Source: CAWCXF01 sp963799455 (GTDB lineage Bacteria > Pseudomonadota > Alphaproteobacteria > Rhodobacterales > Rhodobacteraceae). Taken from it: a stretch of DNA of 64,000 nt. The DNA lies in the NCBI GenBank assembly GCA_963799455.1, contig CAWCXF010000007.1:1116001-1180000 (forward strand), read 5' to 3'. Position numbers and translations under genes: made by a program. The notes below the pieces were generated by a model that was not told the DNA's origin, ran no database searches, and saw only the letters and a list, made by a program, of their open reading frames with translations. This document shows, in pieces, positions 55,984 through 64,000 of this stretch (the stretch's first letter is position 1; each line of letters starts with the position of its first letter).

Positions 55984-56681
55984 GGCCGCCGCCCGCGCCG
56001 GTCCAGCTCGTCGAGCAGCGGCGCGACGCGGCGCTCGCGGCGCTGGTGGGGGGCGTGCCCTACATCGGCTTCCTCGGCATCCTCTTCGAGCGGCGCGGCG
56101 ACGAGCTGACGGCGGTGATGCCCTACCGCGAGGCGCTGATCGGCAACCCGCTGCGCCCGGCGCTGCACGGCGGCGCCACCGCCGCCTTCCTTGAGGTCGC
56201 GGCCCTCGTCGAGCTCGGCTGGCAGCTCCTGTGGGACGACATCGAGGGCGGCCGCGTGGATCCGGCAGCGCTCGATCCCTCCGACCTGCCGCGCCTGCCC
56301 AAGACCATCGACGTGACGGTGGACTACCTGCGCGCGGGGCTGCCGCGCGACGCCTACGCCCGCGCCCGCGTCAACCGCTCGGGCCGCCGCTACGCCTCGG
56401 TCCATGTCGAGGCCTGGCAGGACAACCGCTCCCGCCCCTTCGCCCAGTGCACCGGCCACTTCCTCATGCCCGAGCCGGCAGCGGCCGGCGGCGAGCCGGT
56501 GGCGACCGGTGCCGCGTCGGCGGGCCGCGGTCCCGCGTCGGCCGGGGGCCCCGCCGCACCGGGGGAGAGCGGGCTGGCGGCGCGCGGGAGCGGAGCTGCG
56601 ACGGCAGGGGGCGGCCGAGCGCCGGCGGACCCTGGCGCCGCATCGACGGGCCGCGGACCGGCGGCGGCCGGGCGGCCGTGA
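55980..56681 (+). CDS. Second PaaI-type hotdog thioesterase with a low-complexity tail
   Basis: A 233-residue protein starting with GTG inside the preceding stop. VPYIGFLGILFERRGDELTAVMPYRE, LHGGATAAFLEVAAL and TIDVTVDYLRAGLPRDAYARARV form the hotdog domain. From about residue 165 the sequence becomes Gly/Ala/Pro/Arg-rich. Together with the upstream gene it could form a heteromeric thioesterase. The MATE exporter follows with another GTGA overlap. Confidence 0.83.
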   Translation: MRPPPAPVQLVEQRRDAALAALVGGVPYIGFLGILFERRGDELTAVMPYREALIGNPLRPALHGGATAAFLEVAALVELGWQLLWDDIEGGRVDPAALDPSDLPRLPKTIDVTVDYLRAGLPRDAYARARVNRSGRRYASVHVEAWQDNRSRPFAQCTGHFLMPEPAAAGGEPVATGAASAGRGPASAGGPAAPGESGLAARGSGAATAGGGRAPADPGAASTGRGPAAAGRP

Positions 56682-58093
56682 GCGAGGCTCCTGCGCCCGC
56701 GGCCGACGCGGCGCAGGGCGAGGCGCGGATCGCGCTCACCCACGCCCGCGTGCTGCGCATCGCCCTGCCGATCGTGCTGTCGAACGCCACCGTGCCGATC
56801 CTGGGCGCGGTGGACACCGGCGTGGTGGGCCAGATGGGGCTCGCGGCGCCCATCGGCGCGGTGGGCCTCGGCGCGGTGATCCTGACGGCGCTCTACTGGG
56901 TGTTCGGGTTCCTGCGCATGGGCACCACGGGGCTCGCGGCGCAGGCGCTGGGGCGCGGGGACCGCGCCGAGGTCTCGGCGCTCCTGACGCGCGCGCTGCT
57001 GATCGCGGGCGCGGCGGGGCTCTCCATCGTGGTGCTCCAGCGCCCGCTCTTCGCGGGCGCCTTCGCGCTGGCGCCCGCCTCCGCGGAGGTCGAGGCGCTG
57101 GCGCGCGGTTACATGGCGATCCGCGTCTGGTCCGCGCCCGCGCTGATCGCGCTCTACGGCGTCACCGGCTGGCTCATCGCCCAGGAGCGCACCGCCGCCG
57201 TGCTGGTGATCCAGCTTTGGATGAACGGGCTCAACGTCGCGCTCGACCTGGTGTTCGTGCTGTCGCTCGGCTGGGGCGTCGAGGGCGTGGCCCTCGCCAC
57301 ATTCCTCGCCGAGTGGTCCGGCCTCGGCCTCGGCCTGTGGCTGTGCCGCGACGCCTTCGCCACGCCCGCCTGGCGCGAGCGCGCGCGCGTTCTCGACCCC
57401 GCGCGCCTAAGGCACATGGCGGGCGTCAACGCCGACATCCTGCTGCGCTCGGCGCTCCTCCAGGCGGCGTTCGTGAGCTTCCTGTTCCTGGCCTCGGACC
57501 TCGGCGACGTGACGCTCGCGGCCAACCAGATCCTGCTCCAGTTCCTGGAGATCACGGCCTACGCGCTCGACGGCTTCGCCTTCGCCGCCGAGGCGCTGGT
57601 CGGCCAGGCCTTCGGCGCCGGGATCGTGGCGCGCCTGCGCCGCGCGGCATGGCTCGCCTCGACCTGGGGGGCCGTCGCCGCCGTGGCGCTGGCCGTGGCC
57701 TTCGCGGCGCTCGGCCCCTTCGTGATCGACGCGATGGTGGGCGAGGGCGATCCGAGCGCCCCCGGCGAGGCCGAGGCCGTGCGCGAGACCGCGCGCGCCT
57801 ACCTGCCGTGGATGGTCGCGGCCCCCGTGGTGGGCCTGGCGTCGTGGATGCTCGACGGCATCTTCATCGGCGCCACCCGCACCGCCGACATGCGCAACAT
57901 GATGGCGCTGTCCTTCCTGACCTACGTCGCCGCCGTGGCGGCGCTGCTGCCGGCCTTGGGCAACCACGGGCTCTGGGCGGCGCTCATGGTGCTCTTCGTC
58001 GCCCGCGCCGTCAGCCTGGGCGCGCGCTACCCCGCGCTCGAGCGCGCCGCGGGGGCGGGCGCCGCGAGGGCGCCGCGCGAGGCCAGGGCCTAG
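56678..58093 (+). CDS. MATE-family efflux transporter (DinF-like)
   Basis: A 471-residue membrane protein with about twelve hydrophobic segments, from IALPIVLSNATVPILGAVDTGVVGQMG to GLWAALMVLFVARAVSLG. The two halves and the GTTGLAAQALGRGDR and NQILLQFLEITAYALDGFAFAAEALVGQAFG segments are typical of the DinF-like MATE group, which exports cations or drugs using a sodium or proton gradient. It is translationally coupled to two thioesterases, which is unusual. Confidence 0.92.
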   Translation: MSEAPAPAADAAQGEARIALTHARVLRIALPIVLSNATVPILGAVDTGVVGQMGLAAPIGAVGLGAVILTALYWVFGFLRMGTTGLAAQALGRGDRAEVSALLTRALLIAGAAGLSIVVLQRPLFAGAFALAPASAEVEALARGYMAIRVWSAPALIALYGVTGWLIAQERTAAVLVIQLWMNGLNVALDLVFVLSLGWGVEGVALATFLAEWSGLGLGLWLCRDAFATPAWRERARVLDPARLRHMAGVNADILLRSALLQAAFVSFLFLASDLGDVTLAANQILLQFLEITAYALDGFAFAAEALVGQAFGAGIVARLRRAAWLASTWGAVAAVALAVAFAALGPFVIDAMVGEGDPSAPGEAEAVRETARAYLPWMVAAPVVGLASWMLDGIFIGATRTADMRNMMALSFLTYVAAVAALLPALGNHGLWAALMVLFVARAVSLGARYPALERAAGAGAARAPREARA

Positions 58094-58159
58094 GCGGCGC
58101 GAGCGGCGGCCGGCCGATCAGGCGTCGCGGCGCCTTCGTGCCGCCGACCCGCGGGGCTC

Positions 58160-59212
58160 TCACAGCCAGCGGTCGCGCTCGGTGCCGACCGCCTCTGCCA
58201 CCGAGGCGAAGCCGTCGCGCGCGAGCCGCGCGTCGAGCCCGCGCGCGATCTCCGACACGAGCGACAGCCCGCCATGGACGAGCCCGGTGTAGAGCTGCAC
58301 CGCCGAGGCGCCCGCGCCGATCTTGGCGTAGGCGTCCTCGGCCGAGCCGATGCCGCCCACGCCGATCAGCGGCAGCCGGCCGCCGGTCGCCGCCGAGAGC
58401 CGCGCCAGCACCCGCGTCGAGCGCTCGAAGAGGGGCGCGCCGGAGAGCCCGCCGGCCTCCTGCGCATGTCGCCCCGTGACGCCCTCGCGCGAGAGCGTCG
58501 TGTTGGTGGCCACGATCCCGTCCACGCCCGCGGCGAGCGCGACCGCGGCCACCTCCTCGATCCCGGCCGGGTCGAGGTCGGGGGCGATCTTGAGGAGCAC
58601 CGGCAGCGCGCGCGCTCCCCGCGCCTCCATCACGCCCGCGAGCAGCCCCGCGAGCGCCTCGCGCCCCTGGAGCGCGCGCAGCCCCGCCGTGTTGGGCGAG
58701 GAGACGTTGACGCTGACGAAGTCGGCCACCCCGGCCACCGCGCGCAGGACGGCGGCGTAGTCCGCCGCGCGGTCGGCGCTGTCGCGGTTCGCGCCGAGGT
58801 TGACGCCCACGGGCACGCCTTGGGGGCGCCGCGCGAGCCGGGCGGCGATGGCCTCGGCGCCGTCGTTGTTGAAGCCGTATCGGTTGATGACGGCGCGGTG
58901 CGCGGGCAGGCGGAAGGCGCGCGGGCGGGGGTTGCCGGGCTGGGGCAGGGGGGTCGCCGCGCCCACCTCCAGGAAGCCGAAGCCCGCGCGCATCAAGGGC
59001 GCCACCGCCACCGCGTCCTTGTCGTAGCCCGCCGCGAGCCCGACCGGGTTCGGCAGGTCCATCCCCGCGAGGCGCGTGCGCAGCCGCGGCGAGGTCGCGG
59101 GGCCGGGGCGCGGCGCGAGGCCCATCCGCAGCGCGCGCAGCGACAGCGCGTGCGCGCGCTCGGGGTCGAGCCGGCGCAGGACCGCGAGCCCCAGCCTCTC
59201 CGCGGGCGTCAT
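58160..59212 (-). CDS. pyrD: Dihydroorotate dehydrogenase (quinone)
   Basis: A 350-residue class 2 dihydroorotate dehydrogenase that oxidises dihydroorotate to orotate at the membrane. NPVGLAAGYDKDAVA, GFLEVGAATPLPQPGNPRPR, RYGFNNDGAEA, VNVSSPNT with the catalytic serine, LLKIAPDL and IGVGGIGSAEDAY are all present. The N-terminal helix region is the class 2 membrane-binding part. Its ATG overlaps the stop of the DUF952-DUF1330 gene (ATGA). Confidence 0.96.
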   Translation of the reverse strand: MTPAERLGLAVLRRLDPERAHALSLRALRMGLAPRPGPATSPRLRTRLAGMDLPNPVGLAAGYDKDAVAVAPLMRAGFGFLEVGAATPLPQPGNPRPRAFRLPAHRAVINRYGFNNDGAEAIAARLARRPQGVPVGVNLGANRDSADRAADYAAVLRAVAGVADFVSVNVSSPNTAGLRALQGREALAGLLAGVMEARGARALPVLLKIAPDLDPAGIEEVAAVALAAGVDGIVATNTTLSREGVTGRHAQEAGGLSGAPLFERSTRVLARLSAATGGRLPLIGVGGIGSAEDAYAKIGAGASAVQLYTGLVHGGLSLVSEIARGLDARLARDGFASVAEAVGTERDRWL

Positions 59213-59970
59213 CCGAACGCGCCGCCCGCCTCCGCAGGCGCGAGCCGGATGAGGCGAGAGGTCTCGACCGCCGCCTGGCGGTGGACGACGGCCTCGCGGT
59301 AGGCCGGATCCGTCACCATCGCCAGGAACGCGCCCGCATGAGGGTAGCGGGCGACGAACACGTGGTCCCACCGCTCGTCCTCGGGGCCGATCAGCACCGC
59401 CTCGAAGCGCCCGCGCCACTCGATCGAGCCGCCCACGCGCGACAGGACCGGCGCCGTGCCCTCGCCGTAGAGCGCGTAGGCCTGCGCGCCCGTGAGGCCC
59501 CGCGCCGCCTCGGGCCGCTCGGGCGGGTAGGCCGCGCGCCCGCGCAGCCGCACGAGGTTGAGCATGGCCACGGCCGTGTCGCGCGGCAGCGCCTTGAAGG
59601 CGTCGAACCGCGCGCGGTCGGGATCGACGTGGGACTCGGGCAGCGCCGGCAGCAGGTGGCCCGAGGGCCCCGGCGGCAGGGCCGCGTGCCAGGCTACGTC
59701 GGCCATCCGCAACGGCGCGTGGAGGTGCGGGAAGAGCGCGCCCCCGCGCGAGGGCTCCCAGCGCAGCGCGTGCCCGAGCGCGTCCTCGTCGAGCGCGACG
59801 AGCCTCAGCCCGTCCTCGCCCGCGAAGTGCCTGGCGGCGGTCTCGGGGAGCTGCGCCGCGGTCGAGAGGTGGACGAAGCCGTCGGCCGCGTCCACGGGCG
59901 CGCCGGGCGTCTCGCCCGCGCGCCTCAGCGCCTCCCACTCGGAGGCACGGAGGATCTTGTAGACCTGCAT
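59209..59970 (-). CDS. DUF952-DUF1330 fusion protein
   Basis: A 253-residue protein. Residues 1-108 match DUF952: MQVYKILRASEWEALRRAG, DGFVHLSTAAQLPETAARHFAG, LRWEPSRGGALFPHLHAPL. Residues 115-253 match DUF1330: FDAFKALPRDTAVAMLNLVRLRGRA, IEWRGRFEAVLIGPEDERWDHVFVARYPHAGAFLAMVTDPAY. DUF952 genes often precede pyrD in Rhodobacterales, but a fused DUF1330 half is not the usual form. Function is unknown; both are small enzyme-like folds. Confidence 0.82.
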   Translation of the reverse strand: MQVYKILRASEWEALRRAGETPGAPVDAADGFVHLSTAAQLPETAARHFAGEDGLRLVALDEDALGHALRWEPSRGGALFPHLHAPLRMADVAWHAALPPGPSGHLLPALPESHVDPDRARFDAFKALPRDTAVAMLNLVRLRGRAAYPPERPEAARGLTGAQAYALYGEGTAPVLSRVGGSIEWRGRFEAVLIGPEDERWDHVFVARYPHAGAFLAMVTDPAYREAVVHRQAAVETSRLIRLAPAEAGGAFG

Positions 59971-60196
59971 CGCCGCGGGATGGCGCGCGGGCGCGGCCGG
60001 GTCAAGCGGGCAGGCCCCGCGACGAAGCCCGGGCGCCGGGCTCTGGCCTGAGGCCCGGGCTCCTGGGAGCGAGGGGTCGGCGCGCGGCGTCGCGGCGCCC
60101 TCGCCGGGCGTCACGATCCCTCAAGCCCGAGGCGTCCTCGGGGCCGGGCGCCCGACCCGCGACGCCAGGGCGGGGCCGCCGCCGCCCTGTGGTCGC

Positions 60197-61021
60197 TCAG
60201 GCCCGCCGCCGCCGCGCCAGGCGGCGCAGCGCGGCGAGGCCCGCCAGAGCCCCGCCCAGGAGCGGCAGGCCCGCGGGCAGCGGGACCGGCGCGACCTCGA
60301 CCAGCTCCAGACGCAGGCCGGGGTTGGAGAAGCCCTCGTCGAGATCCTCCTCGGCGAGGATCAGGCCCTGGCCGGGCGCGTAGTATTTGAGCTCTCGGAG
60401 GTCGGGCTCGAAGGGGTTGGTCTCGATGATGGCCAGCACGTCGTCGTAGGTGCCGAGCCCGATCGTCACCGTCTGGCCGGTGGCGAAGATCGTGCCCTGG
60501 TCGAGCGCCTCGTCGGCCTCGGCGAACTCCTGATAGTAGCCGAACCCGACCTCGGGGTCCGCGGGCATGATGGTGCCGGGCCGCGCGCCGTTCTCGCCCG
60601 AGAGCCAGGCCGAGGCGGTGTCGGTGCCCATGAGCGTCCCCTCCGCGTCGTAGCGGTAGTTCGTCACGTCCTCGCCGAAGTACCAGACCGCGCCCGCGGC
60701 GTCCTGGGCGAAGTAGTCGAAGGTGTCCTCGACGACCACGCCGTCGACCGTCACGCGGTCGCGCACGGAGGTGGTCCGCACGCCCAGCAGCTCGGGGCCG
60801 GCGCCCACGGTGCTCTGGACCGCGCGCTCGGTCGCGCCGTCGTCGTCGGTGCCCTCGTAGGCGCTGACCGCATCGGGCCGGACGGGGAAGTAGGGGTTGT
60901 CGATGGCGGCGCCGGGCTCGAACACGGCGGCGTCGAAGTCGGGCGACACGGGCGCCGCGGCGGCGGGCGCGGCGAGCGCCAGCGCGGCCAGGGCGGCCGG
61001 GATGGCAGGGGTCGCGGTCAT
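60197..61021 (-). CDS. Secreted protein with VPLPA C-terminal sorting signal
   Basis: A 274-residue protein. A signal peptide (PAALAALALAAPAAAAP) is followed by a mature domain with FDAAVFEPGAAIDNPYFPVRP, DTFDYFAQDAAGAVWYFGEDV and ELKYYAPGQGLILAEED. The tail has APVPLPAGLPLL, a hydrophobic stretch and RRLARRRRA. This is the VPLPA-CTERM exosortase signal, as at 13267. A membrane-tethered LuxR-type regulator lies divergently and may control it. Confidence 0.85.
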   Translation of the reverse strand: MTATPAIPAALAALALAAPAAAAPVSPDFDAAVFEPGAAIDNPYFPVRPDAVSAYEGTDDDGATERAVQSTVGAGPELLGVRTTSVRDRVTVDGVVVEDTFDYFAQDAAGAVWYFGEDVTNYRYDAEGTLMGTDTASAWLSGENGARPGTIMPADPEVGFGYYQEFAEADEALDQGTIFATGQTVTIGLGTYDDVLAIIETNPFEPDLRELKYYAPGQGLILAEEDLDEGFSNPGLRLELVEVAPVPLPAGLPLLGGALAGLAALRRLARRRRA

Positions 61022-61226
61022 GAGGGGCTCCTCTGGGTCGGGCCGCCGGAATGGCGGCGCGTGCCCACCTCACGTCACGGGAGGGCCCGGCACCATCCGA
61101 CGCAGGCGGGAGGGGGACTCCGCGCCCGGCGCCATGGGCTTGGCAGGGGCTTGGCAGGGGCTTCGCCGCCGGCCTCCTACGGATGTAGGATGGCGCGCGC
61201 CGGCTCCGGCGGGTCAGGAGGATGCC

Positions 61227-61802
61227 ATGGGCGGGCGGTGGACGGCCTCGACTCGCACGGCGCTGGCCTTGGGCGCGGCGCTCCTCGCCGTCGCCTTCGG
61301 GCTGACCGCGGCCGACGCGCTGATCGAGGGCGGGGACGATCTCACGCTCGGCGGGCTGGCCTTCGACATGATCGAGCGCGTGATCCTCGTCGTGGCGATG
61401 CTCGGCGTGACGCTGACGGTGCGACGGCTCGACCGGGTCGAGCGCGAGGCGGGCGACCTGCGCGCGGCGCTGGCGCGCGCCGAGGCCAAGGGGCAGGCCT
61501 GGCGCGACCGCTCGCGCCGCCTGCTCGACGGGCTGAGCCGGGCGGTGGCGCACCAGTTCGACGAGTGGCGCCTGACGCCGGCCGAGGCCGAGATCGCGGC
61601 CCTGATGCTCAAGGGCCTGAGCCTGGGCGACATCGGCCGGCTCCGCCGCACCTCGGAGGCCACCATCCGCCAGCAGGCGCAGGGGGTCTACCGCAAGTCG
61701 GGCCTGACGAACCGCGCCGAGCTGTCGGCCTACTTCCTCGAGGATCTGTTCACCATCGCCGAAGGGGACGCCGCGGTGCGGGCCGCCCGCCCGCGGCAGT
61801 AG
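61227..61802 (+). CDS. Membrane-anchored LuxR-type HTH regulator
   Basis: A 191-residue protein. Two membrane segments lie near residues 10-32 and 45-62, then a coiled-coil (about 65-95), then a LuxR-type helix-turn-helix: LTPAEAEIAALMLKGLSLGDIGRLRRTSEATIRQQAQGVYRKSGL. AGGAGG precedes the ATG at 61227. The HTH stays attached to the membrane, so regulation probably depends on proteolysis or on DNA reaching the membrane. It is divergent from the VPLPA-tailed gene. Confidence 0.82.
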   Translation: MGGRWTASTRTALALGAALLAVAFGLTAADALIEGGDDLTLGGLAFDMIERVILVVAMLGVTLTVRRLDRVEREAGDLRAALARAEAKGQAWRDRSRRLLDGLSRAVAHQFDEWRLTPAEAEIAALMLKGLSLGDIGRLRRTSEATIRQQAQGVYRKSGLTNRAELSAYFLEDLFTIAEGDAAVRAARPRQ

Positions 61803-62248
61803 CGCGCCGGCTCGTCCGAGCCCGCCGGCCCCGGACCCGCCCTCTGCCCTCACGGCGAGGCCGCGCCGGCCGCGGCCCGGTCGGCGGCCCGGTCGGCGGC
61901 CCCTGCGCGGTGCGGGAGCCCTCCCCGGTGGCGCTCGCGGCCGGCCCCTCGGGCCGTGGGAGGGGCCGCGGCCCGGTCGCGGCCCCTCCGGACGCCGGGG
62001 CACACCGCCCGGCCGCACTCGTCACCGACCCGACATCGGGCGCTCGGAGGGGCCGCGACCCGGGCGCGGCCCCCCCTGCCGGGACACTCTCCCCGGCCGC
62101 ACTCGTCAACGGCCCGACGCCGGGCACAGGCGACGTGATGCCCCCCGATCGCGGCCGAACTGGGGCGCGGGCGCGGCCGTCTCGCGGTGGACGCCGGCAA
62201 ACGAGCCCGGTTGCAAGCGGGCGCCGCCGCGCCCTATACCGGCCGCGC
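61803..62248. other. 446-bp gap before tRNA-Gly without a supported gene
   Basis: Very GC-rich DNA with short imperfect repeats of GGCGGCCC/GGGCCGCG type. No frame shows recognisable motifs. The last part must contain the tRNA promoter. Confidence 0.5.
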
Positions 62249-62319
62249 GCGGGTGTAGCTCAATGGCAGAGCCGCAGCCTTCCAAGCTGAAGACGTGGGT
62301 TCGATTCCCATCACCCGCT
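62249..62319 (+). tRNA. tRNA-Gly (anticodon TCC)
   Basis: A complete cloverleaf can be drawn: acceptor GCGGGTG pairing with CACCCGC, D arm GCTC...GAGC, anticodon loop CTTCCAA giving TCC, and T arm GTGGG TTCGATT CCCAT. The 3' CCA is not encoded. It reads GGA and, by wobble, GGG codons. Confidence 0.95.
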
Positions 62320-62468
62320 CTCGTCGCCCGCTGCGCGCGCGGCCCGCCGTCGCAGCTCGTAGCGATGCGCGACCTCCGCCGCCATCTGCGCCGTGCCGGC
62401 CCGCGCCCGCCGCCATGGCGCCTTGAGGCCCGGCCATGGCGGGGCTATCGCACCCGCGAGGAGGCGTG

Positions 62469-64000
62469 ATGGCCCGAGGCTCCACCCCAGACACGCGAGG
62501 GCGCGCCGGCGCTGCGCGGCCCGACGACCGCGCGCGCTCGCGCAACGTCCGGGCGCTGGGCGCGCTCGTCCCCTTCATGCGGCCCTATGCAGGGCAGTTC
62601 GCCTTGGCGCTCGCGGCGCTCGTCTTCACCGCCACGCTCTCGCTGATCCTGCCTCTCGCGGTGCGCCGCGTGGTGGACGGCTTCGGCGCGGGGCTCGACG
62701 CCGCGCAGGTGGCGCTCCTGGACCGCTACTTCGCGGCGGCCCTGGGGATCGCAGCGCTCCTCGCGCTCGGCACGGGCGCGCGCTACTACTTCGTCTCGCG
62801 CCTGGGCGAGCGGGTCGTGGCCGACATCCGCCGCGCCGTGTTCGACCGCGTGATCGGCATGAGCCCCGCCTTCTACGAGCGGCTGATGACGGGCGAGGTG
62901 CTCTCGCGCATCACCACCGACACCACGCTGCTCTTGTCGGTCATCGGCTCCTCGGTGTCGCTGGCGCTGCGCAACCTGCTGCTGCTCGCGGGCGGGCTGG
63001 CGCTGCTGATCTGGACCTCGCCCAAGCTGAGCGGGCTGGTGCTGCTGCTCGTGCCGGCGGTGATCGCGCCGATCCTGCTGATGGGGCGCCGCCTGCGCCG
63101 TCTCGGGCGCGAGAACCAGGATCTGATCGCCGAGAGCGCGGGCTCGGGCTCGGAGCTGCTGCTCGCCGTGCAGACCGTGCAGGCCTTCACCCACGAGGCG
63201 CCGTCGCGCGCGCGCTTCGGCGGGCTGACCGAGGCCGCCTACCTCTCGGCGCGCAAGCGCATCGGCACCCGCGCGGTGATGACCGTGCTCGTCATGATCC
63301 TCGTCTTCGGGGGCATCGTGGGCGTGCTGTGGGTCGGCGCGCGCGACGTGGCGGAGGGGACGATGACGATCGGCGAGCTGGTGCAGTTCCTGATCTACGC
63401 CATCCTCGTCGCGGGCTCGGTCTCGGTGCTGTCGGAGATTCGGGCGAGATCCAGCGCGCCGCCGGCGCCACGGAGCGGCTGGTGGAGCTCTTGGAGGCGC
63501 GCGACGCCGTGGACGACCCCGAGGCCCCCGTGGCCCTGCCCGAGCCGGTGCGCGGGCGCATCGAGTTCGAGGCGGTCTCCTTCTCCTACCCCTCGCGGCT
63601 CGACGTGCCGGCGCTCCACGAGGTCTCCTTCGCGGTGCGCCCCGGCGAGACGGTGGCGCTCGTCGGCCCCTCGGGCGCGGGCAAGACGACCGTGCTCCAG
63701 CTCCTGCTGCGCTTCTACGACCCAACCGGCGGGACCATCCGCCTCGACGGCGTGCCGACCGCCGCCATGGCGCGGGCCGAGTTCCGCCGGGCGCTCTCGC
63801 TCGTGCCCCAGGATCCGGTGATCTTCGCCACCACCGCGCGCGAGAACATCCGGTTCGGCCGCCCCGAGGCCACCGACGCCGAGATCGAGGGGGCGGGCCG
63901 CGCGGCAGCCGTCCACGAGTTCCTGACCTCGCTGCCCGGGGGCTACGACACCTATGTCGGCGAGCGCGGCGTGATGCTCTCGGGCGGGCAGAAGCAGCGC
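62469..64000 (+). pseudogene. ABC-type exporter (MsbA/ABCB-like), one frameshift, cut by window end
   Basis: A half-transporter of the ABCB type with fused membrane and ATPase domains. Six hydrophobic segments lie between about residues 35 and 320, with the ERVVADIRRAVFDRVIGMSPAFYE loop. The ATPase domain has Walker A VGPSGAGKTTVLQLLLRF, Q-loop LVPQDPVIF, and LSGGQKQR at the window edge. A one-base deletion near 63439-63444 breaks the frame; restoring it gives LSEIWGEIQRAAGATERL. GAGGAGG precedes the ATG at 62469. The substrate (lipid or drug) is unknown. Confidence 0.85.

Noticed and set aside
56231..56660. Long frames overlapping the second thioesterase and MATE gene
   Set aside because: They have atypical composition and only continue the GC pattern; the GTGA-coupled frames hold all recognisable motifs.

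Overview
The window is chromosomal DNA from a very GC-rich alphaproteobacterium, most likely of the order Rhodobacterales. The evidence is a GcrA cell-cycle regulator, two secreted proteins with the (V/I)PLPA sorting tail typical of that order, methylmalonyl-CoA epimerase followed by a DUF1467 gene, RimO, MeaB and LepA, and coding DNA that looks roughly three-quarters G+C. I do not assign a genus. About 60 real genes are recognisable. The many long open frames on the opposite strand are GC artefacts.

Layout. 0-9.5 kb: cfa, a broken aspS, an acetyltransferase, a BglII-like restriction enzyme convergent with an MT-A70 methyltransferase, a response regulator, mce and DUF1467. 9.5-22 kb: an M48 lipoprotein protease, msrB, a PRC-barrel protein, rimO, an IPLPA-tailed protein, gcrA, argD/GNAT/argF, hrpB, meaB, rpmB. 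22-25.3 kb: an adenine methyltransferase cut off by an IS903-group element, itself interrupted by a second, 1726-bp IS. 25.4-30.9 kb: lepA, a MunI-like restriction-modification pair of foreign composition, two entericidin-like lipopeptides, cytochrome b561, a frameshifted hydrolase. 31-39 kb: glyA, nadK, prpE, lysE-type exporter, maeB. 39.5-44.2 kb: nucleoside salvage operon cdd-deoA-deoB-add-upp. 44.4-55.1 kb: a long minus-strand fatty-acid-oxidation cluster (MerR, acyl-CoA dehydrogenase, GST, thiolase, two NTF2-like proteins, a broken NADAR protein, FadJ-type protein) into which a lower-GC gene is inserted. 55.2-64 kb: two thioesterases with a MATE exporter, pyrD with a DUF952-DUF1330 fusion, a PLPA-tailed protein divergent from a membrane-tethered LuxR-type regulator, tRNA-Gly, and an ABC exporter cut by the window end.

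How the genes fit together. prpE, mce and meaB point to propionyl-CoA/methylmalonyl-CoA assimilation, with MaeB linking C4 acids to pyruvate. The acyl-CoA dehydrogenase, thiolase and FadJ-type genes form a beta-oxidation set probably controlled by the adjacent MerR regulator. The cdd-upp operon and pyrD cover nucleoside salvage and pyrimidine synthesis. A second layer is foreign or anti-foreign DNA: two complete type II restriction-modification pairs (both with MT-A70 adenine methyltransferases), a third disrupted adenine methyltransferase, two nested IS, and three lower-GC patches (inside aspS, at the MunI-like gene, and between the acyl-CoA dehydrogenase and GST genes).

Caution. Several genes, including the normally essential aspS, carry single-base frame breaks, mostly an extra base in a short homopolymer. 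This could be sequencing error in the source assembly and not real gene decay.
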